From assembly GCA_022825675.1 (NCBI GenBank), contig JAJDWK010000094.1, positions 62,001 to 126,000 on the forward strand: a stretch of DNA of 64,000 bases, read 5' to 3'. A program made the translations under genes and the position numbers. Below are positions 34,596 through 42,939 of this stretch, piece by piece; positions within the stretch are counted from its first letter, which is position 1; each line of letters starts with the position of its first letter. Origin of the DNA: Anaerolineae bacterium. GTDB lineage: Bacteria; Chloroflexota; Anaerolineae; Aggregatilineales; Phototrophicaceae. The notes under the pieces are model-generated. The model searched no databases. It worked only from the letters and a program-made list of their open reading frames with translations, and had not been told where the DNA came from.

Positions 34596-35624
34596 ATGGA
34601 ATTTTCGCTACAGGCGGAAAAGCTAAGCAAGCGCTTTGATACTCAAACGCTTGCGGTTGAGGACATCTCGCTGAAGGTGAAGCCCGGCGAGTTCCTCACC
34701 CTGCTTGGTCCCAGCGGCGGCGGCAAAACCACAACTTTGCGGCTGTTGGCTGGCTTCGAGAAGCCGAGCAGCGGGCGCATCCAAATTGGCAGCCGCATCG
34801 TGGCGGATGATGCGCATTTCACGCCGCCGGAAAAGCGGCGCATCGGCATGGTCTTCCAGGATTACGCGCTCTTCCCCCATGTGAACGCGCGCGAGAATAT
34901 CGGCTTTGGGCTGGGCAGAAATACCAAAGAGCGCAGCAAGCAGATAGAGCGCATGCTGGCGCTGGTGGGCATGGCGCCATACGCCGAGCGCATGCCCCAT
35001 GAATTGTCTGGCGGGCAGCAGCAGCGGGTGGCGCTGGCGCGCGCCCTGGCGCCCAACCCCGATATCCTGCTGCTGGACGAGCCATTTTCCAACCTCGATA
35101 CTGGCTTGCGCGCGCAGGTGCGCACCGATGTCCGCCGCATCCTGCGGGAGACGGAAACAACCGCCATTTTCGTCACGCATGACCAGGAAGAAGCCCTCAG
35201 CCTGTCGGATGAAATTGCCGTGATTTTTGAGGGCAAACTGCTGCAGCTGGCGACGCCGCATGCCATTTACAACCGCCCGGTGAGCATGCGCGTCGCCAAA
35301 TTCGTCGGCGACGCCAATTTTATGCCAGCGGAAGCGCATGGCATGACGGCGCAATGCCGCCTGGGCGAGGTGAAACTCTTCCACCCCAAAACTGGCAAAG
35401 TTCAGCTCTTGATTCGCCCCGAGGCGCTGGCAGTCCGCTTTGACGAGATTGGCACGCCGGCGACAGTCTTGTGGCGGGAATTTTTCGGGCATTATCAGCG
35501 GCTGGGGCTGGCGCTGGCGGATGGCGCGGAGCTGATGGCGCGCGCGGGGGTGGACCGCTACTTCCGCCGTGGCGACAAGGTCTGGGTATCGATGGCGCTG
35601 CCGGCGCTGGCTTATGATGTGTAG
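34596..35624 (+). CDS. Fe(III) ABC transporter ATP-binding protein
   Basis: 342 residues. Walker A GPSGGGKTT (38-46), Q-loop MVFQDYALFPH, signature LSGGQQQRVALARAL, Walker B ILLLDEPFSNLD and H-loop VTHDQEEA. The C-terminal TOBE/OB region (about 240-342) is the regulatory domain of the FbpC group. Gap of 97 bases to the permease with a weak possible promoter (TTAAAT 34532-34537, 17 bases, TATTCT 34555-34560); otherwise the third gene of the iron operon. Confidence 0.92.
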   Translation: MEFSLQAEKLSKRFDTQTLAVEDISLKVKPGEFLTLLGPSGGGKTTTLRLLAGFEKPSSGRIQIGSRIVADDAHFTPPEKRRIGMVFQDYALFPHVNARENIGFGLGRNTKERSKQIERMLALVGMAPYAERMPHELSGGQQQRVALARALAPNPDILLLDEPFSNLDTGLRAQVRTDVRRILRETETTAIFVTHDQEEALSLSDEIAVIFEGKLLQLATPHAIYNRPVSMRVAKFVGDANFMPAEAHGMTAQCRLGEVKLFHPKTGKVQLLIRPEALAVRFDEIGTPATVLWREFFGHYQRLGLALADGAELMARAGVDRYFRRGDKVWVSMALPALAYDV

Positions 35625-35665
35625 ATAGCCGGGAAAGCAAAAAGCGCGCCGAAATGTAGCGGGAA

Positions 35666-37171
35666 TTATTTTGCGATGGGCAGCCAGACAGAAAACGAGG
35701 TCCCGCGCCCCAGCCCGGCGCTCTCAACAGTGATTCCGCCGCCATGCGCCTCGACGATTTCTTGCGCTATCGCCAGCCCCAAGCCGGTGCCACGCTGCGG
35801 ACCGCGTGATTTTTCCACCTGATAGAAGCGCTCGAAGACACGCGGCAAGTCCCCTTGGGCGATGCCGATGCCAGTATCGCGCACCACAACTTGAAGGCCG
35901 CCGCCAGCTTCCGCCACCGCCACGGTGACGCGCCCGCCAGCCGGCGTGAATTTGAGCGCGTTGCTGATGAGGTTCATCAGCACTTGCGCCAGGCGGTCGC
36001 CATCGCCGCTGACCAGCGGCAATGGCTGCGCCGGCTGCGAGATTTCTAGCGAAAGCCGCTGCGTATCCGCCACCACTTGCAAGCTCTGTGAGACCGCTTC
36101 TGTCAGCTGCGCCAGGTCGATGGCGTCCCGTTTCATCGACAGCTTGCCCGCTTGCAGCCGCTCCAGATCGGTAAGCTCAACCACCATGCGGTTGAGGCGG
36201 CTCGCCTCTTCATAGATGATTTCCGCCGCTTCGGTGGAATCGGCTGCCGCGCCATCAACAATCGCTTGCGCGTAGCCTTGGATGGATGTCAGCGGCGTTT
36301 TGAGATCGTGCGAGACATTGCTGAGAAAGTCCCGCTGGGCGATATTGGCGGCAGAAACTTCCGCCGTCATCTGATTAAAGGATTGCGCCAGCCAGCGTAA
36401 TTCGGGCGCGCCGCTGACGGGCACCTGCGTCGAATAATCGCCGCCCGCCATCGCTTTTGCCGCCTTCGCCACCCGTTGCAGCGGCGTCGCGATTGTGCGG
36501 CTAATCAAAGCGGCGAGCACAATCGCGACTGCAATGCCAACCAGCCCCGCTTGCAGCAGCGGTGGCGCCAGCGCCGCGCCAAATACCGCCAGGGTTTCCT
36601 GCAAACTCACCGTGGGGCGCGGCTCCGCCAGAATCCACAGCTCTTCAAATGCCGGGCTGAGCTGGCGGGAACGCGGGCGGAACATCACGCCGCCATAGAG
36701 CCATTCGCCGCCGCCCTGCTCTAAAAAGCTGCCAAAGAATTGTTCGCTGCCGCGGGCGAGGATATGCTCGAGTTTTTCGTTGCGATAGTTGTCGCCGCGC
36801 AGTTGGACAAGTTCGCCTTGGCGGAAGTGTCGGGCGCTGTCATAGAGTACGCGCGGTCCCTCGGCGCTGAGCCGAACATTCAGCACACGCACATTGCGCG
36901 TCTCGGCAAAGGCATCCAGCAGCTCCCGCACTTGGCTCTGCAGGAAACGCAGGTTGCGGTCGGACGGGATATCGGCGATGGTATCAAGATAATTCAGCCC
37001 TTGCGTCAAGGCGGCGAGGCGGGCATAAGTCGGCTCTGGCGGGGCGGCGCGGTTGCCAATCAAAACGATGAGCGCGCTGGCAATCACGCCAATGGTTACC
37101 ATCAGCAGCAGCAAATAGGAGGTGAGCAGGCGCAGGCGCAGATTAAAATTGAAGCGCAGTTTCTTAAGCAT
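35666..37171 (-). CDS. Sensor histidine kinase
   Basis: 501 residues. A hydrophobic N-terminal helix (about 13-40), an extracytoplasmic domain of some 150 residues, a second helix (about 205-230), HAMP, then SNVSHDLKTPLTSIQG with phospho-acceptor His near residue 286, N-box MNLISNALKF, DTGIGI and GTGLGLAIAQ. The sensed signal is unknown. ATG at 37171 overlaps the response-regulator stop by 8 bases and is preferred to a TTG 18 bases upstream. The pair is adjacent to the iron transporter but on the other strand, so regulation of that operon is only a guess. Confidence 0.94.
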   Translation of the reverse strand: MLKKLRFNFNLRLRLLTSYLLLLMVTIGVIASALIVLIGNRAAPPEPTYARLAALTQGLNYLDTIADIPSDRNLRFLQSQVRELLDAFAETRNVRVLNVRLSAEGPRVLYDSARHFRQGELVQLRGDNYRNEKLEHILARGSEQFFGSFLEQGGGEWLYGGVMFRPRSRQLSPAFEELWILAEPRPTVSLQETLAVFGAALAPPLLQAGLVGIAVAIVLAALISRTIATPLQRVAKAAKAMAGGDYSTQVPVSGAPELRWLAQSFNQMTAEVSAANIAQRDFLSNVSHDLKTPLTSIQGYAQAIVDGAAADSTEAAEIIYEEASRLNRMVVELTDLERLQAGKLSMKRDAIDLAQLTEAVSQSLQVVADTQRLSLEISQPAQPLPLVSGDGDRLAQVLMNLISNALKFTPAGGRVTVAVAEAGGGLQVVVRDTGIGIAQGDLPRVFERFYQVEKSRGPQRGTGLGLAIAQEIVEAHGGGITVESAGLGRGTSFSVWLPIAK

Positions 37172-37847
37172 CTTCCAGCTTGTAGCCAACCCCCCAAACC
37201 GTCTCGATTGCCGCGCTCATGCCTTTGAGCTTGTGCCGCAGATGGGCGATATGCACATCCACGGTGCGGGTCTCCCCGGCAAAACTGTAGCCCCAGACGA
37301 CATCCAGCAGCCGCTCCCGGCTAAAAACCAAGCCTGGATTTTGCGCCAGCGCCAACAGCAGGTCAAATTCTTTCATGCGCAGGCTGACCGGGCAGCCGTC
37401 AACTTCCACGCGGCGGCGCGGCGGATCAATATGCAGATTGCCGATGTCAATCTTGGCGGGAGCGTCAGCTTCCGTTTGGCTGCGCTCGGCGCGGCGCAAA
37501 ATCGCGCGGATGCGCGCCGACAATTCGCGGGGGTTGAAAGGCTTGGTGAGATAGTCGTCAGCGCCCAATTCCAAGCCGACAATTTTGTCGATGTCTTCGC
37601 TGCGCGCGGTCAGCATGATAATCGGCACATCAGAAGTTTCGCGCACGCGGCGGCAGACTTCCAAGCCATCCATGCCCGGCAGCATCAAGTCCAGCACCAC
37701 CAGGTCCGGCTCGTTTTGCAGGATTTGCTGGCGGGCGACTGCGCCATCGGTGGCACTGGTTACACGGAAGCCATCCCGCTCCAGGTACATGCGCGCCAGG
37801 TCAATTATTCGGCGTTCATCGTCCACCACCAAAATTGTCTCAGCCAT
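37164..37847 (-). CDS. OmpR/PhoB-family response regulator
   Basis: 227 residues. Receiver domain 1-120 with Asp9/Asp10, phospho-acceptor Asp53 in VVLDLMLPGMDG, Thr in MLTAR and Lys in LTKPF; C-terminal winged helix (about 130-227) with RMKEFDLLLALAQNPG and TVDVHIAHLRHKL. It is a DNA-binding partner of the downstream kinase. Ribosome site GAGACC before the ATG at 37847. A promoter lies at 37862-37891 and an inverted repeat at 37916-37941 upstream, a possible autoregulatory site. Confidence 0.95.
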   Translation of the reverse strand: MAETILVVDDERRIIDLARMYLERDGFRVTSATDGAVARQQILQNEPDLVVLDLMLPGMDGLEVCRRVRETSDVPIIMLTARSEDIDKIVGLELGADDYLTKPFNPRELSARIRAILRRAERSQTEADAPAKIDIGNLHIDPPRRRVEVDGCPVSLRMKEFDLLLALAQNPGLVFSRERLLDVVWGYSFAGETRTVDVHIAHLRHKLKGMSAAIETVWGVGYKLEDA

Positions 37848-37861
37848 AGGTCTCGTTTGCC

Positions 37862-37891
37862 ACTATCTGTTTGAAGCGGAGCGTATGCCAA
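37862..37891 (-). promoter_or_regulatory. Candidate promoter of the two-component operon
   Basis: Minus strand: TTGGCA (37891-37886), 18-base spacer, GATAGT (37867-37862), 15 bases before the start codon. Confidence 0.45.
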
Positions 37892-37915
37892 TCCGCGCTG
37901 ATGCACTTACGAGTA

Positions 37916-37941
37916 TTATGTCTCAAATATACTGAGAATAA
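37916..37941. repeat. Inverted repeat in the divergent intergenic region
   Basis: TTATGTCTCA and TGAGAATAA flank AATATAC; the arms pair over TTA and TCTCA/TGAGA with one offset base. It lies between the divergent response regulator and the acetyltransferase and could be an operator. Confidence 0.4.
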
Positions 37942-38013
37942 CGGCGGGCGATGTAAATTTCCTGTAAAAAAGGCGCGGCGGCGGCGAGGGAGCTTATTGT
38001 CGCAGCATCGCGG

Positions 38014-38019
38014 TATACT
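38014..38019 (+). promoter_or_regulatory. -10 element of a probable leaderless transcript
   Basis: TATACT ends 6 bases before the ATG at 38026, so transcription would begin at or next to the start codon. No matching -35 at normal distance and no ribosome site were seen. Confidence 0.4.
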
Positions 38020-38025
38020 CTTGGC

Positions 38026-38622
38026 ATGAATGCGACAATCCGCCTCGCCCTGCCCGCTGACGCCGCCGCCATCCGCGAGATTTATGCGCCAATCGTGCGC
38101 GACACGCATATCTCCTTTGAATATGCCGTGCCGGATACCACCGAAATCGCCGCGCGCATCCTTAATACTTTGCGGCAGTACCCCTGGCTGGTCTGCGAAA
38201 TTGAGGGGCGGCTGGCGGGATATGCCTATGCCAGCGCCTTCCGCGCCCGCGAAGCCTACCAATGGACCGCCGAAACGACTGTATATGTACATGCGGACTT
38301 TCGGCGGCGCGGGCTTGCGCGCGCGCTCTACCGGTCGCTGCTGGCGCTGCTGATGGCGCAGGGTTACCTCAATGCCATCGGCGTCATCTCCCTGCCGAAT
38401 GAGGCGAGCGTGCGCGCGCATGAGAAGCTGGGATTCCGCAAAATCGGCATCATAGAGCGGGCTGGCTTCAAAGCGGGTTCCTGGCATGATACCGGCTGGT
38501 GGCAATACCCGCTGCGCCCGCCCAGCGATAGCGCCGCGCCGCCGCTGCCCATCGCGCGCTTGGCGCAAACGCCCGGTTTCCAGGAACTGCTGGCGATTGG
38601 CTTGCCCAGCATCAAACGCTAG
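38026..38622 (+). CDS. GNAT acetyltransferase, phosphinothricin N-acetyltransferase-like
   Basis: 198 residues. IRLALPADAAAIREIYAPIV and HISFEYAVPDTTE match the start of the Pat/MnaT family, whose members acetylate phosphinothricin, methionine sulfoximine or similar amino acids; VYVHADFRRRGLARALY is the acetyl-CoA motif and NEASVRAHEKLGF the C-terminal family motif. The last 30 residues are a variable tail. ATG at 38026 matches the family start but has no ribosome site; a -10 box sits directly before it. Native substrate unknown. Confidence 0.85.
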   Translation: MNATIRLALPADAAAIREIYAPIVRDTHISFEYAVPDTTEIAARILNTLRQYPWLVCEIEGRLAGYAYASAFRAREAYQWTAETTVYVHADFRRRGLARALYRSLLALLMAQGYLNAIGVISLPNEASVRAHEKLGFRKIGIIERAGFKAGSWHDTGWWQYPLRPPSDSAAPPLPIARLAQTPGFQELLAIGLPSIKR

Positions 38623-38628
38623 CGCCTT

Positions 38629-39117
38629 TCAAGCGCGCTCGATTGGAAATTGTTGAGAAAATACGCTGAAATACAGGCGGACTTTGCTGATGATATCGCG
38701 CCGTTCTTCGGCTGGCAGCAGGGCGAGCGCCGCGCGCAGCTGCGCCATCAAGCCGCGCTGCACCGCCAGAAAGCGCTCGGCGCCCGCGTCAGTCAGCAGC
38801 ACATCGACCGAGCGCCCGTCCGCGGGATTGCGCTGGCGCTGTACCAGCGGCGGCGCCATCGCTTCCAGCCGCTTGACCAAGCCCGTCATGGTGGCGCGGG
38901 TTAGATGATGCGCCTGCGCGATATCGCCGATGCGGCAAGCGCCGTCATTTTCCGATAGCGTCTTTAAGACATAAAATTGCGGCGGCGTCAACTGATGCGC
39001 CTCGAAATGGCTGGCGAGCCGCTTTTCGCCATCGGAAACAATATCAAATAGGGCGGACCACAACTCGGCGGCATCGCGGTCGAGGGTATCGCCGCCGCTT
39101 TCATTCGCCAAGGGCAT
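38629..39117 (-). CDS. MarR-family transcriptional regulator
   Basis: 162 residues. Winged helix-turn-helix at about 45-110: LTPPQFYVLKTLSEN, CRIGDIAQAHHLTRATMTGLVKRLE (recognition helix) and the wing RQRNPADGRSVDVLLTDAG, all typical of MarR. Helices at both ends form the dimer. The ATG at 39117 gives a family-like length and overlaps the end of the dehydrogenase gene by 17 bases; the frame is open 82 codons further but only as antisense-like sequence inside that gene. Ligand and targets unknown; autoregulation with the upstream gene is plausible. Confidence 0.87.
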   Translation of the reverse strand: MPLANESGGDTLDRDAAELWSALFDIVSDGEKRLASHFEAHQLTPPQFYVLKTLSENDGACRIGDIAQAHHLTRATMTGLVKRLEAMAPPLVQRQRNPADGRSVDVLLTDAGAERFLAVQRGLMAQLRAALALLPAEERRDIISKVRLYFSVFSQQFPIERA

Positions 39118-40177
39118 CCCAAACTTCCAGCTTGCCCCGCACCTCGCGAATGACTTCGTCCACAAATTCAGAGGTGCTGTTTTGCCCGCCCAAATCTGGC
39201 GTCTTGACGCCGTTGTACACCGCTTCCAATGTCGATTCATAGATGGCGCGGCTGGCGACCGCCGCTTCTTTGCTGTTGACATAACGCAGCAGCGCGCCGC
39301 AAGCCAGGAGCATTGCCATCGGGTTGGCGATATTTTTCCCCTGCAAGCTGGGCGCGGTGCCATGAGGCGCTTCGGTCACGGCGACATTGACGGCGAAGTC
39401 TTCATCAAAGCCGATGATGACCGACTCAGCGCCGGCGATTGTGCCAAACATCTTTATGACGAGGTCGCTGAGGGCATCGCCATCGCGGTTAAGCGCGGGA
39501 ATCACCAACGCTTCGCCATGCGTCTCCAGCAAAAGCGCGTAGGTGGCGTCTATCAGCTGTGGGTTATAACGCACATCCTTGTATTTGGCGGCGGCGCGAT
39601 CCAGCTCTTCTTTGAACATGCCTTCATAGATTGGGCTGACGGTGAATTTGGGACCGCCGAAGACAGCAGCGGCATGCGCGCGCGCATATTGAAAGGTGAA
39701 TTCGGCGACGGCGCGGCAGCTGCGGCGGCTGATGTGGCGCTTGTTGTATGCCACTTCATCCAGCCCCGCGCCTTCCCGCCATTCTTGCGCGGCATACGCG
39801 CCTTCGACCGCCATGCGCGCCACGGCGATGGGCGCGTGTACGCCCGCCAGCGGCTGTACTGACGGGATGCGCCTGCCCGTGCGCAGGATGACGCTGCCTC
39901 CCACCAGCTCGCGCAATAGCGCGTTGGGGCTGCCGACATCATCGGGGTCGCCGGGGGTGATGGTCGCGGCTTTGATGCCCAAGCCAGTTTCCCGGATGCG
40001 CGCCGCGGCTCCGCGCACAATGTCATTGCCGCTGCGCCGGCGATTTTCCAGCGACAGGTCAAATGTCTCCAGCTTGAGATTCTGCAGGCGTATCACACTT
40101 GGATCGAGCACCCGCAGCGCTTCGTCCAGCAATTCTTGCCCGGTCTCGTCCCCTTGTAAAACGCAGATTGTGTGCAT
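39101..40177 (-). CDS. Isocitrate/isopropylmalate dehydrogenase family protein
   Basis: 358 residues of the beta-decarboxylating dehydrogenase family. LQGDETGQELLDEALRVL is the N-terminal strand, with ETG in place of the usual GDGIGPE; TPGDPDDVGSPNALLREL, RRIPSV and EAPHGTAPSLQGKNIANP (the nucleotide loop, usually HGSAPDIAGK) complete it. Family members act on isocitrate, isopropylmalate, homoisocitrate or tartrate with NAD or NADP. The altered first loop makes substrate assignment unsafe. It is followed by the overlapping MarR gene. Confidence 0.82.
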   Translation of the reverse strand: MHTICVLQGDETGQELLDEALRVLDPSVIRLQNLKLETFDLSLENRRRSGNDIVRGAAARIRETGLGIKAATITPGDPDDVGSPNALLRELVGGSVILRTGRRIPSVQPLAGVHAPIAVARMAVEGAYAAQEWREGAGLDEVAYNKRHISRRSCRAVAEFTFQYARAHAAAVFGGPKFTVSPIYEGMFKEELDRAAAKYKDVRYNPQLIDATYALLLETHGEALVIPALNRDGDALSDLVIKMFGTIAGAESVIIGFDEDFAVNVAVTEAPHGTAPSLQGKNIANPMAMLLACGALLRYVNSKEAAVASRAIYESTLEAVYNGVKTPDLGGQNSTSEFVDEVIREVRGKLEVWDALGE

Positions 40178-40280
40178 GTTTAGTATCGCCTGTTCTCAAC
40201 AAACTGGCATTCTAGTCCAGAATGGGGGCGCTGCGAATGGTCTTGTGCCCGGCGCAGAGCAATCGTATCAAATAGTTGCT

Positions 40281-40307
40281 CACCACAAAGACACAAAGGG
40301 CACAAAG
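40281..40307. repeat. Dispersed repeat, left-arm fragment (copy 2)
   Basis: CACCACAAAGACACAAAG followed by GGCACAAAG matches the left arm of copy 1 with G-to-A changes. No right arm follows within 100 bases. Confidence 0.6.
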
Positions 40308-40479
40308 TTTTTTCTTGAAATGGCTCTATGCTTCTTCATTTATCAGGCTAGTTTGTACACAGCCCATACCACAGATGTAAGCGCAAGTAAGTTATGCGAC
40401 AAAGAACGGTATTCGCAGGAGTGGTATCATCCGCATCCATGCAAATGGTAGGGGTGACCCGGTGGGTCGCCCAAAATCT

Positions 40480-40537
40480 ACCACAGAGACACAGAGGCAT
40501 AGAGATTTACTCGGTGTATCTCGGTGTCCTCGGTGGT
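40480..40537. repeat. Dispersed palindromic repeat, copy 3
   Basis: Left arm ACCACAGAGACACAGAGG, right arm with three CTCGGTG units ending CCTCGGTGGT. The arms are imperfect inverted repeats; 58 bases in all. Confidence 0.75.
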
Positions 40538-40689
40538 TAAATTTGCATTGGATTCCGCTTGTTGTGGCAAATGTCTTTTATAATGCAATTGTCCCGTTCT
40601 CATCGAAATCGGACGGGAGAATTTCTCACAATTGCGGTAGAATAGTGGGCAGAAAAGGATTTGACCGCTGCAATCGGAAGAGTGGTGAC

Positions 40690-41736
40690 ATGCGCGCTAT
40701 ACATTTTTTTGCCGGCTTTATGGCTCTGCTGGCTTTGAGCATCCCCCTGTACGCCCAAGAGGATGCCAGCTATACATCCACAGTGAATTGGTTATACAGC
40801 GCCTGTGAAGATCGCATGGTAATTGACTTCACCGGCATGATGGAGCCGGGCTATGACCTGTATTATCAAGCCTTTGACGCTTATGGCGGCTTGGGCGAAG
40901 CGCTCACCGGCTTGCGACGCATAGAAGTTGATGGCGAGTATGCCGTCAGCCAGATTGTCCCTTGGCTCAATGGGCGGCAGCTGGCATTGGGCGCGCCAGT
41001 CAGCGTGGTCATCCGCATCGGCAGCGAGAGCGACCCCGACACTACCTTGTTCCAAACGCCATCGGACGATGTGCTTGGCGCTTGTGACGAGGCAACCAGC
41101 ACGCTGGTGGAAGGCATAGACTTGTCGGCGGGTCCGCAGTTGGTATCGACTTCTGGAGTATTTGCCCCGGATGGCAGCATGCTCAACCCGGTCTACGCAT
41201 ATCCGCCCGCCCCCATCGTGCAGATTGGCGCCCGCCCCGACCGCAGCGCCGATGAAGGGCGGACGGCTGACCCCGGCTTGATATTCGCCAGCTGCCAAGA
41301 TGCCCCCGGCGCGGACCCGGGCATACTCTATGATACCGATGTCATCCGCCTATTCTGGTCCTGGTATGCCCAGACGCCGCAGCAGGTGCAGCAGCATATT
41401 GATGCTGTGCAATTTTCCATACATTTGAATGGGCTGGAGCTGCCCAATGTGCATGTCAGTGAAATCAAGCAGCTGCCGGGCAGCGGCGATTGGTGGGTAT
41501 TTTATACCGTCAATTTCGGCGACAAGTGGGAGCCGGGGCACTACGAACTCCACTTCTCGCAATCCTGGCGCGAGGCGATTAGCGATGGCTACGAAAATTT
41601 TGGTCCCGATACTGCGAACGAAGTTTTGGACAGCATCTGCCGTTTTAGCATCCAACAGAACCCTCACGGGATTGCCGTGCTGCATGAACAGCCGGCGATG
41701 CCGCTGAAGACTTATCCATGGCCCGCCTCCGAATAG
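40690..41736 (+). CDS. Secreted protein of unknown function
   Basis: 348 residues. MRAIHFFAGFMALLALSIPLYAQ is a signal peptide, cleaved near AQ-ED; the rest is acidic, soluble and contains three or more cysteines (SACEDR, GACDEA, ASCQDA, SICRFS) that could form disulfides. There is no recognised domain, anchor or sorting signal. ATG at 40690 has GGAAGAG upstream and matches the signal peptide; the frame is open back to 40462 but runs through the repeat copy. A TATAAT at 40579-40584 could drive it. It is followed after 28 bases by rsmG. Confidence 0.75.
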   Translation: MRAIHFFAGFMALLALSIPLYAQEDASYTSTVNWLYSACEDRMVIDFTGMMEPGYDLYYQAFDAYGGLGEALTGLRRIEVDGEYAVSQIVPWLNGRQLALGAPVSVVIRIGSESDPDTTLFQTPSDDVLGACDEATSTLVEGIDLSAGPQLVSTSGVFAPDGSMLNPVYAYPPAPIVQIGARPDRSADEGRTADPGLIFASCQDAPGADPGILYDTDVIRLFWSWYAQTPQQVQQHIDAVQFSIHLNGLELPNVHVSEIKQLPGSGDWWVFYTVNFGDKWEPGHYELHFSQSWREAISDGYENFGPDTANEVLDSICRFSIQQNPHGIAVLHEQPAMPLKTYPWPASE

Positions 41737-41764
41737 CCTTTTCAATGTAAGGGGCGATATTTCG

Positions 41765-42499
41765 GTGGAAACTGAAGAATCGGGCGGCGCGGCGCTTGAA
41801 GTTCACGCCCGCGAGCGCTTGGGCATAGCGCTGACGCAGCGCCAGCTGCAGCAATTCAGCCGCTTGACCGACATCCTGCTGGAGTGGAACCAGCGGATGA
41901 ACTTGACCGGCATCACCGACCCGGGGCAGATTGCCGTCAAGCACTATCTGGATGCTTTGACGATATCGACTGTCCTGCCGGGAGCTGATGGCATCAGCCT
42001 GCTTGATGTCGGCACTGGCGCGGGCTTCCCCGGCTTGGCGCTGGCGATCGCCTACCCCGGGCTGCAAGCGACTTTGCTGGACTCCACCAGGAAAAAACTG
42101 CGCTTCATTGAACATGCGGCGGGAGCCTTGGCGCTGGACAATGTGCGGACGGTGCATGCCCGCGCCGAAGATGCCGGGCGCGAGCAAGCCCATCGCGAAG
42201 CCTACGATGTGGTAACGGCGCGCGCCGTCGCCCGCCTGCCAACGCTGATGGAATATACCTTGCCGCTGGCGAAGCTGGGCGGGCAGGTCATCGCGATGAA
42301 GGGCAGGTCCGCATTTGACGAAAGCAATCAAGCGGCGAGGGCGATCGACGCGCTGGGTGGCGAGCTCTTCACGCTGGAAGAACTGTGGCTGCCCGGGCAT
42401 CAGCACCCCCGCTTCTTGATAGTGGTGGACAAAGTGCAAGCGACGCCGCGCCGCTATCCGCGGGCGGCGGGCTTGCCAGCGCGTCAGCCGCTACTTTAA
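41765..42499 (+). CDS. rsmG: 16S rRNA (guanine527-N7)-methyltransferase
   Basis: 244 residues, Rossmann methyltransferase. WNQRMNLTGITDP, LLDVGTGAGFPGLALAI (SAM loop) and VVTARAVARLPTLMEYTLPL are signatures of RsmG/GidB, which methylates G527 of 16S rRNA; its loss gives low-level streptomycin resistance in other bacteria. GTG at 41765 follows AAGGGG. Its stop overlaps the stop of the convergent YciI-like gene. mnmG (gidA), its partner in many genomes, is not nearby. Confidence 0.95.
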   Translation: METEESGGAALEVHARERLGIALTQRQLQQFSRLTDILLEWNQRMNLTGITDPGQIAVKHYLDALTISTVLPGADGISLLDVGTGAGFPGLALAIAYPGLQATLLDSTRKKLRFIEHAAGALALDNVRTVHARAEDAGREQAHREAYDVVTARAVARLPTLMEYTLPLAKLGGQVIAMKGRSAFDESNQAARAIDALGGELFTLEELWLPGHQHPRFLIVVDKVQATPRRYPRAAGLPARQPLL

Positions 42500-42834
42500 G
42501 TTGTGGGCGGCAAGGGATCGTCCGCCGCCTTGTTTGGCTGGCTTAAGGCGATGCGGAAGGGATGCCACTCGGCGCGAAAGAGCTTTTGCGCCACGCCCGG
42601 GTCTGCGGCGGTGATTTGCCGCATGTGCGCATCATCGCGCGCATTAAATATCGCGATGCCAAATGCCGAATACTCGCTGTTGAGGGTGCGTCCCGCCATT
42701 ATCAGCAGCCCCGCGCGCAGCAGCCCCTGGAGATAGTCAAAATGCTCGCTGGCGATGCGCGCTTCGTCCGCTGTGGGTCCCACTGAAAGCATCTCCGGGC
42801 GGACGGGTTGGATGCGGTAAATGTATGTCGGCAT
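42496..42834 (-). CDS. YciI-like protein
   Basis: 112 residues with a YCII-type ferredoxin-like fold: a beta-strand start TYIYRIQPVRPEML, the helix EARIASEHFDYLQGLLRAGLL, the strand MAGRT and later FGIAIFNARDDAHMRQITAADP. The conserved His/Asp pair (EHFDYL) is present. YciI relatives include muconolactone-isomerase-like enzymes, but most are unassigned. ATG at 42834 is preferred to a start 10 codons upstream because the strand begins at once. Divergent from the translin-like gene across a palindrome that contains its probable -10 (TATACT on the minus strand). Confidence 0.78.
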   Translation of the reverse strand: MPTYIYRIQPVRPEMLSVGPTADEARIASEHFDYLQGLLRAGLLIMAGRTLNSEYSAFGIAIFNARDDAHMRQITAADPGVAQKLFRAEWHPFRIALSQPNKAADDPLPPTT

Positions 42835-42850
42835 CGCTGGCTCCAAATTC

Positions 42851-42886
42851 GTCTGTACTCTCAATAGTTAAGAGTATAAGACAGAC
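42851..42886. repeat. Palindrome between divergent genes, candidate operator
   Basis: GTCTGT-ACTCT on the left pairs with AGAGT-ATAAG-ACAGAC on the right around CAATAGTTA. It covers the minus-strand TATACT of the YciI-like gene and lies 54 bases before the translin-like start. Confidence 0.5.
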
Positions 42887-42939
42887 AGATAGCATTATCC
42901 ATTTTCAGCGCGGGGAGAGTGCGGAAGGAGTTACTGCAA

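Larger units (their letters stand above)
40178..40689. other. Long intergenic region with repeat copies
   Basis: 512 bases without a convincing gene. It holds a left-arm fragment (40281-40307) and a full copy (40480-40537) of the dispersed repeat, a stretch near 40385 (AAGTAAGTTATGCGACAA) also found beside the copy at 44531, and a perfect TATAAT at 40579-40584 toward the next gene. Confidence 0.6.
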
